64,000 nt of DNA from Paenibacillus sp. FSL K6-1096 (GTDB taxonomy: Bacteria > Bacillota > Bacilli > Paenibacillales > Paenibacillaceae), in the NCBI RefSeq assembly GCF_037977055.1, contig NZ_CP150274.1, positions 6,820,001 through 6,884,000 of the forward strand, in the 5' to 3' direction. A program made the translations under genes and the position numbers. This document shows, one piece after another, positions 17,049 through 25,873 of the stretch (the first letter of the stretch is position 1; every line of letters begins with the position of its first letter). The notes beneath the pieces are model-generated. The model saw only the letters and a program-made list of their open reading frames with translations, did no database searches and was not told the origin of the DNA.

Positions 17049-18524
17049 CTATTCTTCTGCGGCGACCCTATTGAGATGCGGGGAACGCCGGTGCTTCGTG
17101 GCCTGCTCATAGCCGTAGGCCATTCCCAGCAGGGTGGCCTCGCTGTGAGCTGAGGCACAGAAGGTAATTCCCTGCGGCCCTTTGGTGCTATAACCTCCCG
17201 GTGCGATGATGCCGGTCGAGGTGTAGCCGGCCGGAACAGTAAGAAGCGGATAACCGGCTCTTGCCGCCAGGTCGGCCCCGTGGCCACCGGGGAACAGGAG
17301 GGCATCCAGTTGGTAATGCTCCAGGGCATAGTCAATCCCTTGTTGACGAGCCAGTGTACGGGAAGCATGGAGCGCATCCACATACTCCTGCCCGGTGATT
17401 CCCTCCCCGGACGTATCCAGCCATTCCAATATTTCCTGACCATATTTCAGTGTCAGGTCACTGTGCAGGCGATTGAAGGCTATCAGCTCTTCGAGTGAAT
17501 GGACGGGTGCGTCAGGCGGCAGGGTGCCCAGATAGCTGTTCAGTCCTTTTTTGAACTCATATTGCAGAACGGTTCTCTTCCATTCCGCCTGCTCGCAGGG
17601 AAGCTCCACCTTATCAACAATTTCTGCCCCAAGCCCCTGAAGGACCGCAATGGCCGCTTCCATCATCTGCAGCGCTTCCTCATCAAGCTCTCTATAGTAG
17701 AATCTCGGAATTCCGATTCGTTTGGCTCTTATGAAATTCTGGTCCAGACTGGCAGAGTAATCCGGTATGGCCGAGGAATCCGGGAACCCAGGTTCAGCCA
17801 TTGCTTGCAGCAGGAGAGCGGCATCCCTGACCGTCCGTGCCATCGGACCCACGCTATCCTGGCTGCGGATCGCCGGGATCACCCCTTCGTTGCTGACCAG
17901 TCCCCATGTAGGCTTGAGGCCAATAATAGAGTTCTGCGCTGCGGGATGGATGATCGAGCCTGAGGTTTCCGTCCCCAGCGCAGCGGCGGCAAGATTGGCG
18001 GCAACGGCCGCGGCACTTCCCGAGCTGGAGCCGCCAACGAACAGTTCTCCAGGCCCGTAAGGGTTAAGGACCAGTCCGCCGCGTGAGCTGTAGCCGGCCC
18101 ACATGGTGGGGGACATGAAATTGGCCCATTCCGTCATGTTTGCTTTTCCGAGGATTACAGCTCCGGCTGCCCTTAAGCAGGCGATGACTACAGCATCTTC
18201 AGCGGGAATATGATCCGCCAAGGCTACAGCTCCTGCGCTGGTATGCAGCTTGTCTGACGTTCCAATATTATCTTTGACGAGTAGCGGTATACCATGCAAA
18301 GGGCCGCGCGGACCCTTGTCCCGGCGTTCCTGGTCCAGCCTGCGGGCAATCTCCAGCGCATCCGGGTTGATCTCCAGCACCGAACGGAGCACGCCATCAA
18401 ATTGGTTGATCCGCTCCAGGTATAAGCTGACCAGCAGCTCAGAGGTTAATCCTCCCTGTTGCATTTCCTGATGCATTGCAGTGATATCTGCTTCAACGAT
18501 CCATTCCTGCCAATTCTTATTCAT
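17049..18524 (-). CDS. amidase signature family protein
   Basis: A 491-residue amidase hydrolysing a C-N amide bond. The Ser-cisSer-Lys triad is visible as Lys84 in LLVKDNIGT, Ser166 in VGGSSSGSAAA and Ser190 in GTETSGSIIHPA. Length fits single-subunit amidases (about 490). It is not GatA: there is no gatB or gatC neighbour and the C-terminal half differs. It lies 9 bp after the VanZ-RDD gene on the same strand, so the two are co-transcribed. The substrate is unknown. Confidence 0.92.
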   Translation of the reverse strand: MNKNWQEWIVEADITAMHQEMQQGGLTSELLVSLYLERINQFDGVLRSVLEINPDALEIARRLDQERRDKGPRGPLHGIPLLVKDNIGTSDKLHTSAGAVALADHIPAEDAVVIACLRAAGAVILGKANMTEWANFMSPTMWAGYSSRGGLVLNPYGPGELFVGGSSSGSAAAVAANLAAAALGTETSGSIIHPAAQNSIIGLKPTWGLVSNEGVIPAIRSQDSVGPMARTVRDAALLLQAMAEPGFPDSSAIPDYSASLDQNFIRAKRIGIPRFYYRELDEEALQMMEAAIAVLQGLGAEIVDKVELPCEQAEWKRTVLQYEFKKGLNSYLGTLPPDAPVHSLEELIAFNRLHSDLTLKYGQEILEWLDTSGEGITGQEYVDALHASRTLARQQGIDYALEHYQLDALLFPGGHGADLAARAGYPLLTVPAGYTSTGIIAPGGYSTKGPQGITFCASAHSEATLLGMAYGYEQATKHRRSPHLNRVAAEE

Positions 18525-18533
18525 AATAGTTGT

Positions 18534-19691
18534 TTACCTCTGTTCTTTCTCTAGTAATTCTTGTGGTTCACCTTCACCACTAGCCGCTGCCAGATGCTGG
18601 TCGGGCCAGGTAATTCCGTTGCGGGTCCGGCTCCATTCCTCGTAGAACAGGGGGCGTTCACGCTTAATCATCCGCATCACCAGATGGATGAAGAAGGCCA
18701 GGTCCGCTGCAACGACGGAGATTCTCAGTAAGGCAGAGAGTGCTGTACCCAGGCTAAGTATCAGGGGGGAGTTCGGGGTCAGGGCATTGATTCCGCCAAA
18801 TATACCGTAGAGCACTCCATACCGCACCCAGACCATCCAAGCCTTGGCCGGACCGGCTTCCTCCGATTGCAGCCGGATGCGCACGATCCATTTGCCGAAG
18901 GTCCGGCCGCCTGTAAGCAGCGGGACGCTCAGGAAATACACGGTTGTTACCGCCCACAAGGTGACCTTCAGCGAGAGCAGATTCAGCAGCACCGTGACCA
19001 TCAGCAGCAGGAACGCATCCAGCATACAGGCGAGGGCGCGGCGGGTGTAGGTTACTTTTTTGGCGGATAAGTCTTCCCGGCTGTCAAGCTTCTCAATCCG
19101 AGGGAGCAGCCCGGAGATCCAGAGTGCAATGCGGAATCCGACGATGCCGCCCAGCGTATTCGTAATCATGTCATCGACATCGAAGATCCGGTAAGGATGG
19201 TCGAAGAACCCGAAGATGCCGGTGATCTGCGTAATTTCGAACAGCAGCGACAGCGCAAAGGACAGCACAATGCACACCACCCAGCGCGTACGGAAGTAGT
19301 ATCCCAGGAACATGCCGAAGGGCACCGTCAGCAGCACATTGAAGGCCGCCAGCAGGAAATCCGCTCCGGTCAGCACATTCAGATAACTGGAAGGATCGCT
19401 GCGCGTGATCTCGGTATTGTGGAGAATATCCTGGATGAACTGCAGCGGCACAAGCTGAATCATGCTTCCGGCGGGTGCGGCGTTGTGTCTGGAATCCGGC
19501 ATAGGGAGCAGCACCAGGAAAAAGGCGTTCAGCAGATACAGCAGCAGCAGATAGAGCACAAGGGCCCGGATCTTGTTAATGTAGCCATGCCGGCGGTATT
19601 GAACGATAAGGAACGGCAGGGTGAAGAACAGTGCTGCGACCGGGAATGCCATGAAGGCATAGGAGATAGGAAATAAATACGTCTGAAACAT
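18534..19691 (-). CDS. VanZ-like membrane protein fused to an RDD domain
   Basis: A 385-residue polytopic membrane protein. Residues 1-195 carry VanZ-type helices with the polar motif FEITQITG and FDVDDMITNTLGG near residues 160-185. Residues 215-350 form an RDD domain with RRALACMLDAF and GGRTFGKWIVRIRL. VanZ proteins are linked to low-level teicoplanin resistance in one vancomycin operon, but most are of unknown function. The two-domain architecture is known in Bacillales. The start at 19691 follows CAGGTGA. It is the first gene of a two-gene unit with the amidase. Confidence 0.88.
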   Translation of the reverse strand: MFQTYLFPISYAFMAFPVAALFFTLPFLIVQYRRHGYINKIRALVLYLLLLYLLNAFFLVLLPMPDSRHNAAPAGSMIQLVPLQFIQDILHNTEITRSDPSSYLNVLTGADFLLAAFNVLLTVPFGMFLGYYFRTRWVVCIVLSFALSLLFEITQITGIFGFFDHPYRIFDVDDMITNTLGGIVGFRIALWISGLLPRIEKLDSREDLSAKKVTYTRRALACMLDAFLLLMVTVLLNLLSLKVTLWAVTTVYFLSVPLLTGGRTFGKWIVRIRLQSEEAGPAKAWMVWVRYGVLYGIFGGINALTPNSPLILSLGTALSALLRISVVAADLAFFIHLVMRMIKRERPLFYEEWSRTRNGITWPDQHLAAASGEGEPQELLEKEQR

Positions 19692-19824
19692 GAGTTCACC
19701 TGCACTCTGATTTTGTCATAACCACTTTATTATAGAATTTAACCAAATCCGGCTCAAGGGATTTATTCATTCTAACTGTTCTGTCCAGGCATAGATATGT
19801 GTGGAGAGGAGCGTGAGCAATAGT

Positions 19825-20172
19825 ATGGATAAAAAGGTGCAGCAGTATTATAAGCTGAAGGCCAAGCATAAGGAGCTGGAGAAAGAATTGGCCGGGCTCC
19901 GGCAGGACATTCTGGCCTACTTCAATGAAGCAGGCCAGACAGAATCCGTCATTGGCGGGTACAAGGTGAAGCTGGTGACGCAGCAGCGCAAGGAATACGA
20001 TGATGACAAGCTCTATCAGACCTTGGCTGATCCTGAGCTATGGAGGCTGCTCTCCAGGACGGACCCGGCGAAGGTGGCCAGCCTGACGAAATTGAAGGTC
20101 ATTGACGAGGCGAGGATTGGGCATACGTATGAAGTGAAGACCATCCAATTGCTTCAGGTGGATAAGCAGTAG
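19825..20172 (+). CDS. hypothetical coiled-coil protein
   Basis: A 115-residue acidic/basic protein whose first 40 residues form a predicted coiled coil (YYKLKAKHKELEKELAGLRQ), followed by a compact domain. The ATG at 19825 is preferred over in-frame GTGs at 19801 and 19813 because GGAGAGGAG lies about 13 nt upstream. The coiled-coil-plus-small-domain layout recalls phage Gam or Gp157-like small proteins, but no other phage gene is nearby, and no function is assigned. Confidence 0.65.
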   Translation: MDKKVQQYYKLKAKHKELEKELAGLRQDILAYFNEAGQTESVIGGYKVKLVTQQRKEYDDDKLYQTLADPELWRLLSRTDPAKVASLTKLKVIDEARIGHTYEVKTIQLLQVDKQ

Positions 20173-20373
20173 AGACGGCGTTCCCGGAAGCAGGATGCTA
20201 TGCCTCACGGTCCCGTTTCCGGGTAACTCTGTACATAAGAGAAGGCGGTGTTTCTCCGGTTATGCGCGCAAATGCATCGCTACCTGGTTCATTTTGCGTT
20301 AAAATAGCAGGTGGGCATGTTAGATGCAGTCCAGAATCATACAGAGACGGCGAAGATACGGAGGAAAAAAGAC

Positions 20374-21606
20374 ATGAACGATTTCGGGCAGATGCTGGAG
20401 AAATACGCAGAGCTGGTAGTGAAGGTTGGAGTGAATGTGCAGCCCGGGCAGGTGCTGATGGTGCACGCGCCGCTGGAGACGGCGGAGCTGACCCGGCTGA
20501 TTGTGGGCAAGGCTTATGAGGCCGGAGCCAAATATGTGATGGTGGACTGGGATGACGAGGCGGTTACACGCATCCGGTATGAGAAGGCACCTGAAGATTC
20601 ATTCGGATATTATCCGCAGTGGCATGCCGATATGATGGAAGGCTTCGCTGAGGAAGGCGGAGCGATTCTACATATTAAAGTGCCGGACCCTGAATTGTTC
20701 CGGGGCATCGATTCCGCGAAGGTCTCCACTGCGGTGAAGGCTGCGGCTGTAGCACGCAAGAAGTATCAGGCCTACACCCGCAACAGCAGAATCAGCTGGT
20801 CGCTGATCAAGGCGCCGACCCGTGCCTGGGCTGATAAGGTGTTCGCTGACCTGCCGGAGGCGGAGCGGATTGACGCGATGTGGGAAGCGGTCTTCCGCAT
20901 GAACCGGGTGAACAGTGAGGACCCGGTGGCCGCCTGGCGCAGCCATATCGCCGAGCTGAAGCAGAGCCAGGAGCGGATGAATGCCAAACGGTACAAAAGC
21001 CTGCACTACCGTGCTCCGGGCACAGATCTGCGTGTTGAGCTGCCGGAGGGCCATCTGTGGCGGGGCGGCGGCGGAGAGAATGCGTGCGGGGTTTATTTTG
21101 TGGCGAATATGCCGACCGAGGAAATCTACACGATGCCTCATCGTACAGGCGTGAATGGCACTGTCAAGAGCACGCTTCCGCTGAACCTGAACGGGCGGTT
21201 GGTGGATGGAATCACTATTACGTTCACGGACGGCAAGGTGACAGCGTATGACGCAGAGTCCGGCCGTGAGCATCTGACCTCCCTGCTGGAGACGGATGAT
21301 GGGGCCTCCTACCTTGGCGAGGTCGCGCTGGTACCGCATGATTCGCCGATCTCCCGGCTGAACAGAGTATTCTACAACACTGGCATTGACGAGAATGCCT
21401 CCTGCCATTTCGCGCTGGGCAGCGCCTACCCGGTGAACATTGAAGGCGGAACCGCGATGACCAGCGAGGAGCTGCTGGCCCGGGGAGCCAATGTCAGCCT
21501 CACACATGTTGATTTCATGGTCGGCTCTGCAGAGCTTGATATTGACGGGGAGCTGGCAGACGGTACGGTTGAGCCGGTATTCCGTAAGGGGAACTGGGTA
21601 CTCTGA
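20374..21606 (+). CDS. M29 family aminopeptidase
   Basis: A 410-residue metalloexopeptidase of peptidase family M29 (AmpS/aminopeptidase T), exactly the usual family length. The N-terminal domain contains VNVQPGQVLMVHAPLE. The C-terminal metal-binding half contains GVYFVANMPTEEIYTMPH and HFALGSAYP, which carry acidic and His ligands for two metal ions. It removes N-terminal residues from peptides in the cytoplasm. An upstream in-frame start at 20311 is unlikely; GGAGG before the ATG at 20374 decides. Confidence 0.93.
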   Translation: MNDFGQMLEKYAELVVKVGVNVQPGQVLMVHAPLETAELTRLIVGKAYEAGAKYVMVDWDDEAVTRIRYEKAPEDSFGYYPQWHADMMEGFAEEGGAILHIKVPDPELFRGIDSAKVSTAVKAAAVARKKYQAYTRNSRISWSLIKAPTRAWADKVFADLPEAERIDAMWEAVFRMNRVNSEDPVAAWRSHIAELKQSQERMNAKRYKSLHYRAPGTDLRVELPEGHLWRGGGGENACGVYFVANMPTEEIYTMPHRTGVNGTVKSTLPLNLNGRLVDGITITFTDGKVTAYDAESGREHLTSLLETDDGASYLGEVALVPHDSPISRLNRVFYNTGIDENASCHFALGSAYPVNIEGGTAMTSEELLARGANVSLTHVDFMVGSAELDIDGELADGTVEPVFRKGNWVL

Positions 21607-21703
21607 TTACTGAGTGACATATGAAGGCCGCAATATTCCCGAGTGTGGGGGTTGCGGCCTTTTGCGCGTGCTGCCAGCCGAAGGCGGCGGAGGTGCGTGG
21701 CGG

Positions 21704-21856
21704 GCCACGTAGGCTGAATGTAATCGGAAAACCGACCACATTTGGACTGTGCTCGCCACGTGGGCCAAATGTAATCGAAAAAGCGATCATATTTGGACTG
21801 TTCGCGCCACGTAGGCTGAATGTAATCGAAAAAGCGATCACAGCACCGTTCACTCG
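21704..21856 (+). repeat. 51-bp tandem repeat array upstream of the ECF sigma gene
   Basis: Three units at exact 51-bp spacing (21704-21754, 21755-21805, 21806-21856, the last degenerate). Each begins GCCACGT, then hairpin AATGTAATCG-AAAAAG-CGATCATATT, then TGGACTG. Read in reverse complement, the hairpin core (CTTTTTCGATTACATTTGG) resembles that of the array at 16777-16980. The rest of the 344-bp gap between genes holds the ECF promoter. Confidence 0.85.
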
Positions 21857-21886
21857 CCCCAGTTTCATTAAATTATTCGATGCAGG

Positions 21887-21915
21887 TAAAACTGTTTGCA
21901 TAACCTCTCCGTCTA
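21887..21915 (+). promoter_or_regulatory. ECF-type promoter, probably autoregulated
   Basis: TAAAAC (21887-21892) and CGTCTA (21910-21915) with a 17-nt spacer match the AAC / CGTC pattern of ECF sigma promoters, 36 bp before the sigma factor ATG. Confidence 0.65.
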
Positions 21916-21950
21916 ATTCATGTAAAACTGGAGAGAGAGGAGAGGGAGAG

Positions 21951-22487
21951 ATGACGATGTCCGGCGCAGAGATGAAGCGGGTGGCTGCCAGTGTGCCGCT
22001 GGAAGAAGCGGATTTCACACAAGCGGTCATGGAGTACAGCGACCAGCTGTATCAGATCGCCTACAGCTATCTGGGTAACCGCCATGACGCGCTGGAAGCG
22101 CTGCAGGAGACCACCTGCCGGGCCTGGATCAAACGGAGAACCCTGAAGGACTCCAGCTTGTTCAAAACCTGGCTGATCCGAATATTGATCTATGTCTGTA
22201 TTGACGAGCAGCGGCGAAGGAAACGTGCAGTCCCCACAGCGGCCGAGTATATGCAGGAGCCAGTGGTTCATAACAATACCGGCGCGCTGGAGATGCAGTG
22301 GGCGCTCTCGCAGGTGAAGGTGAAATACCGCCATGTGCTGATGCTCAAATATTACAATGATCTGACCCTGGCCGAAATTGCCGTGCTGCTGCAGAAGCCG
22401 GAGGGCACGGTCAAAACCTGGCAGCACAAGGGGCTGAAGCAGCTTAGAAAAATTATGAAGAACCGGGGTGAATGGAATGAACAGTAG
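21951..22487 (+). CDS. ECF-type RNA polymerase sigma factor
   Basis: A 178-residue sigma-70 family factor with only regions 2 and 4. Region 2 spans about residues 25-90 (YQIAYSYLGNRHDALEALQE), and region 4 spans about 115-170 (RHVLMLKYYNDLTLAEIAVL, then EGTVKTWQHKGLKQLR). It redirects RNA polymerase to extracytoplasmic stress promoters. ATG at 21951 follows a purine-rich AGGAGAGGGAGAG leader. Its end overlaps the start of the DUF4179 anti-sigma gene by 11 bp. An ECF-like promoter upstream suggests it transcribes its own operon. Closest in layout to SigV/SigW-type factors. Confidence 0.94.
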   Translation: MTMSGAEMKRVAASVPLEEADFTQAVMEYSDQLYQIAYSYLGNRHDALEALQETTCRAWIKRRTLKDSSLFKTWLIRILIYVCIDEQRRRKRAVPTAAEYMQEPVVHNNTGALEMQWALSQVKVKYRHVLMLKYYNDLTLAEIAVLLQKPEGTVKTWQHKGLKQLRKIMKNRGEWNEQ

Positions 22488-23610
22488 CAGAGAAGAGCAG
22501 GCGATGCTGGCGGATGCGGGACGTATCCATAGGGCGGTCCAGGCGGATGCCGGTGGCCATGAAATCAGGCAGGCGGTAGTTGCAGGCATAGAACACGGAC
22601 GCAGAAGAAGCCGGCAGAGCTGGCTAACCAGGGGCTCCCTAATCGGCATGGCGGCAGCCGCGATGGTTGCGATTATTCTGTTCTTCATCCCGGTACTTCA
22701 TGATTCAGCCACGCGGACAGCGGCTCCCCCTGAAGCGGTGAATTGGGGCGGGCTGGAAATGTTCAAGCGGCTCTATTCTTTTGATTCTGAAGCGTCCACA
22801 CTGGATTCGGCGATCCGGCACGGCTATATCCAGGAGATTAATCAGAGCGCAACCAGCGGGGACTACCGGATTACATTGAATGCAATAACGGCGGATGAGA
22901 ATAAAATCATCTTCTTGTATACGGCTAACGTTGCAGAAGGACAGGAAATTTATAGCATTAGCAGTGCGAGGATTAAAAATCTGGCAACCGGTAATTATCT
23001 GGATGGCAGCAACCAGATCGGAGGTCATGATGAGCAGAGCGGGCCTTTGGAGAACCGCATTTACTATGGACGCGGCATCATTTATCTGGACCGGAGTAAG
23101 CCCTTCCCGGAGCAGCTTGAAGCAAGCTTCCAGATTGCCTCTGTCGACCCGGGGAAATTGAAAGATCCAAAGACCGGCACTATTGTAGCGAATATGCATT
23201 ATTCTCCAAGACTCAAGATCCCCTTCAAGCTGGACCCGAAATTCAAGCAGCAGCAGACAGTCATAGTGAAGCCGCAGAAGGATTTCGTGCTGGAGGGGGT
23301 TCAAGTGACACTGGAGCAGGTTGAAATGTCCCCCTTGATGATCCGCACTGTAGCCAAAATCAAGAAGCAGTCTGAGAATACTTGGAATATTAGACAAAAG
23401 ATATTTAGCTCGGTTTACGGGAAAAAAATTCAGTCGGTCACCAAATACGGGACTACCGAACTATGGTCACCGGAAGGAATGGGAACCGAAGAAGGCTTCG
23501 AAAACTACTACGGCAGCAATCTGCTGGATCAGCCGAAGTCGATGAACTTGATAATGAAGATAGGTACAGGCAAGAAAGTCAAGGAGCTTAACATTCCACT
23601 TCTGCCCTGA
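22477..23610 (+). CDS. DUF4179 membrane protein, probable anti-sigma factor
   Basis: A 377-residue protein with a short cytoplasmic N-terminus, one membrane helix at about residues 54-73 (MAAAAMVAIILFFIPVL) and a large extracytoplasmic DUF4179 domain. This arrangement, directly downstream of and overlapping an ECF sigma gene, is the standard anti-sigma layout: the N-terminus would hold the sigma factor and the outer domain would sense envelope stress. The ATG at 22477 follows GGGGTGAATGG; a GTG at 22468 is part of that site. A terminator follows at 23623. Confidence 0.88.
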   Translation: MNSSREEQAMLADAGRIHRAVQADAGGHEIRQAVVAGIEHGRRRSRQSWLTRGSLIGMAAAAMVAIILFFIPVLHDSATRTAAPPEAVNWGGLEMFKRLYSFDSEASTLDSAIRHGYIQEINQSATSGDYRITLNAITADENKIIFLYTANVAEGQEIYSISSARIKNLATGNYLDGSNQIGGHDEQSGPLENRIYYGRGIIYLDRSKPFPEQLEASFQIASVDPGKLKDPKTGTIVANMHYSPRLKIPFKLDPKFKQQQTVIVKPQKDFVLEGVQVTLEQVEMSPLMIRTVAKIKKQSENTWNIRQKIFSSVYGKKIQSVTKYGTTELWSPEGMGTEEGFENYYGSNLLDQPKSMNLIMKIGTGKKVKELNIPLLP

Positions 23611-23622
23611 CACCTTGCATGT

Positions 23623-23662
23623 AAAAAGCTGACTGCCGGTATTCCCGGCGGGTCAGCTTTTT
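23623..23662. terminator. bidirectional terminator
   Basis: AAAAAGCTGAC and GTCAGCTTTTT enclose a further GCCGG/CCGGC stem, between the convergent DUF4179 and GNAT genes. Confidence 0.92.
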
Positions 23663-23685
23663 GCCGCTTCAATCAGCCTGATGTC

Positions 23686-24234
23686 TCATCCCCGGTTATT
23701 AAACCGGAACACAAGCTTATACCCGTCAAAAGTCTCCCCGGTTCGCTCCGAATAGTTGCCCTGCGTATAGCGGGAGACCGTTTTGCGCCAGAATTTCTGG
23801 CCGGTGATATTTTTCTCTGCCGGGTTAGTGAATAGCTCCCATTCCCCACGGTACTGCTCAAACACCATTACCGCGGCCTTTTCCGCGATCCCCATGCCTC
23901 TGAAGGGTTGCAGCAGAAAGAAATCATTCACGAAAAAATCAACACCCGGCGCGCAGTGAGGCGGGGTAGCGATCCGGACGAAGCCTGCCGGAAGCGAATT
24001 CACCTGGATCAGCCACGGGTACAGAATGCCCGGCTTGTCCCACCAAACACTCTGCACCTCATATTGATCTGCCAGCGTGCGGTATTCATCCGTGTCCTCA
24101 AAGATGCCATGCCGGTTAGGCAGATGACCCTCCACAAGTCCGTAATGACCTGACAGATCATGCAGATAGAGCGGCAACATATTTTTGATAATATAGGCTT
24201 CCTCCGGTCCGGTAAGCTTTGTTTCGATATTCAT
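23686..24234 (-). CDS. GNAT family N-acetyltransferase
   Basis: A 182-residue acyl-CoA-dependent acetyltransferase. The acetyl-CoA binding motif A is LLQPFRGMGIAEKAAVMVFE (R/Q-x-x-G-x-G/A form), and strand 4 precedes it as FFVNDFF. The substrate cannot be inferred. The start at 24234 follows AGGGAAG, and it is a single-gene unit. The region upstream (24235-24333) holds an imperfect inverted repeat, TTCCCTACGCT with AGCGTAG and GGGAA. Confidence 0.85.
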   Translation of the reverse strand: MNIETKLTGPEEAYIIKNMLPLYLHDLSGHYGLVEGHLPNRHGIFEDTDEYRTLADQYEVQSVWWDKPGILYPWLIQVNSLPAGFVRIATPPHCAPGVDFFVNDFFLLQPFRGMGIAEKAAVMVFEQYRGEWELFTNPAEKNITGQKFWRKTVSRYTQGNYSERTGETFDGYKLVFRFNNRG

Positions 24235-24369
24235 TACTTCCCTACGCTCCCTGTTTAGTTCTAATGAGTGTCTTAATCCATCATGTCTGCACTCATTGTA
24301 TACTGCAAGAAAGCGTAGGTCATAGGGAAGTCTCTGCTATAAATTGAACTTTATCTACTCCGCTTGCCC

Positions 24370-24409
24370 AAAAAGCCGAAACCTCCTTTAACGGAAATTC
24401 CGGCTTTTT
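24370..24409 (-). terminator. terminator near the end of the DUF5050-like gene
   Basis: AAAAAGCCG (24370-24378) pairs with CGGCTTTTT (24401-24409), ending the minus-strand gene whose stop is at 24421. Confidence 0.85.
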
Positions 24410-24420
24410 CTCTGTGCATA

Positions 24421-25716
24421 TTAGTTTGTGGAGACCAGTGCGATAAAGCTTACAGGTCCTGTGGAAAGCTTGGTTTTTGTTTTGCCGTCAGTGCTGTAGC
24501 GGTAGAGATAATCGTTATCCAGACCGTTGATGTAGTAGAGTCCCGGAACTTCATCGATAATTACCGAGTAATCGGATTCTGCGCCCGCCAGTTTGGTTAA
24601 AGTGGAATCGGCATTCAGGACGTAAGCATCGGTTGTAGTGAACAATACCGTAGTAAGAGCCGTTCCGTTCTTGACCGTCCGGATGTCCTTCACATTCGAC
24701 AGCGGCAGAGCCTTGGAGGTGATTTTGCCGTTAGCCAGCGTACTGATGAACGCTTTTCCTTTGGAATCTGAATATACCAGCTTATTGCTGGCAATCTCGC
24801 TGATGCTGATCACACTGTTCTGGCTGAGCTGCATGATCTTTCCGTTCTTGTCCATCAGGAAGCCTTTGCCTGTGTTATAGTCCAGATCTTCGCCCTTAGC
24901 ATCCACTTTAATGCCTTTATTGAACAGGAAATAATGGTCGGACCAGGTCCCGCCGGTTGCTGCGTTGGATTCTAACGGGTTTTTGGCATTGGCTGCTTTA
25001 GGTACTCCTCCTGTTAGGGGAAGGCTATAGAGCACCATAGAGTTAAGGGAATACTCCTGCTCGTTGGGAATGGTATCAATCATAAGATTAATATTATTAC
25101 CGTATGAATGATAGAAGCGGCCCTTCGGAATAGCTCCGCCGGCAATCCATTGAATGACTCCGCTCCCGTCGCGGGACTTGGAGGCAACCCAGTTCGTAGT
25201 GTTGTTCTTCAGGGCATTATAATAGACCCGCCCGTTCAAGACGGTGAAGGTCTTGAAATTCACATCGGCATTGTCTGCTACAAGGGTAAGCTGTGAATCA
25301 TCGTCAGCGTCGCTCAAAGTGCGGTAGATATGTCCGGTGTCATCCAGGAAGTACAGGTACGGACCATCGAACAGGTAATAGAGGATATTCCGGTCTCCAA
25401 GGAAGCTGGTAATTAAGGCATCGGGCTCGCTGAGTGACAGGCGCTGAATTCCCATTGCATTATCATAATAAAAATACAAATATTTTCCGGTTGATTCCAA
25501 TCCGTTGCCGTCATAGTTCTCAGTGATCTTCTGTGTTTCACTTCCATCTGTCGATACGCGGTATAGAACTTGGTCAGAAACATAGTACACATAGGATTTC
25601 GCCGAGTCTGCTGCTGCCGAGTGCGCTTGCCCCCCGACCCCGAATGTACCTAGTACCGCCAGCAGCACGAGCAGCAGGACACCTGTTTTTCTGGATATTA
25701 ACTGCAAAGCCTTCAT
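24421..25716 (-). CDS. secreted DUF5050-like beta-propeller protein
   Basis: A 431-residue exported protein with a signal peptide (KTGVLLLVLLAVLGTFGVGG, cleavage near AHSAAA). The body consists of repeated strands of the form YVYYVSDQVLYRVSTDG, LYFYYDN and LYYINGLDN-YLYRYSTDG, typical of DUF5050 or PD40-like propellers. No catalytic motif or cell-wall anchor is seen, so it is probably a binding or structural extracellular protein. An in-frame ATG at 25758 is upstream; the start at 25716 is chosen because AGAGGAG precedes it and the signal peptide then begins normally. Confidence 0.8.
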   Translation of the reverse strand: MKALQLISRKTGVLLLVLLAVLGTFGVGGQAHSAAADSAKSYVYYVSDQVLYRVSTDGSETQKITENYDGNGLESTGKYLYFYYDNAMGIQRLSLSEPDALITSFLGDRNILYYLFDGPYLYFLDDTGHIYRTLSDADDDSQLTLVADNADVNFKTFTVLNGRVYYNALKNNTTNWVASKSRDGSGVIQWIAGGAIPKGRFYHSYGNNINLMIDTIPNEQEYSLNSMVLYSLPLTGGVPKAANAKNPLESNAATGGTWSDHYFLFNKGIKVDAKGEDLDYNTGKGFLMDKNGKIMQLSQNSVISISEIASNKLVYSDSKGKAFISTLANGKITSKALPLSNVKDIRTVKNGTALTTVLFTTTDAYVLNADSTLTKLAGAESDYSVIIDEVPGLYYINGLDNDYLYRYSTDGKTKTKLSTGPVSFIALVSTN

Positions 25717-25873
25717 ATCATTTCTCCTCTTCAGCCAATGTGTTGAACAACTGTGCAAATACTGTTCTAATTATCGGAAAATTTCACATTTTGACATATA
25801 CAGCTTAAGCACTAAAAAGCCTTGCGTGAAAGAGCAAATGAGCTGACGTGCAGGAACTCTTGCCCAGGCAGCA

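Noticed and set aside
16777..17153. Open frames running through the 51-bp repeats, encoding repeated Cys/His-rich peptides
   Set aside because: The 51-bp period equals 17 codons, so a stop-free unit stays open in all copies. There is no ribosome site and no conserved start, and the hairpins explain the conservation better.
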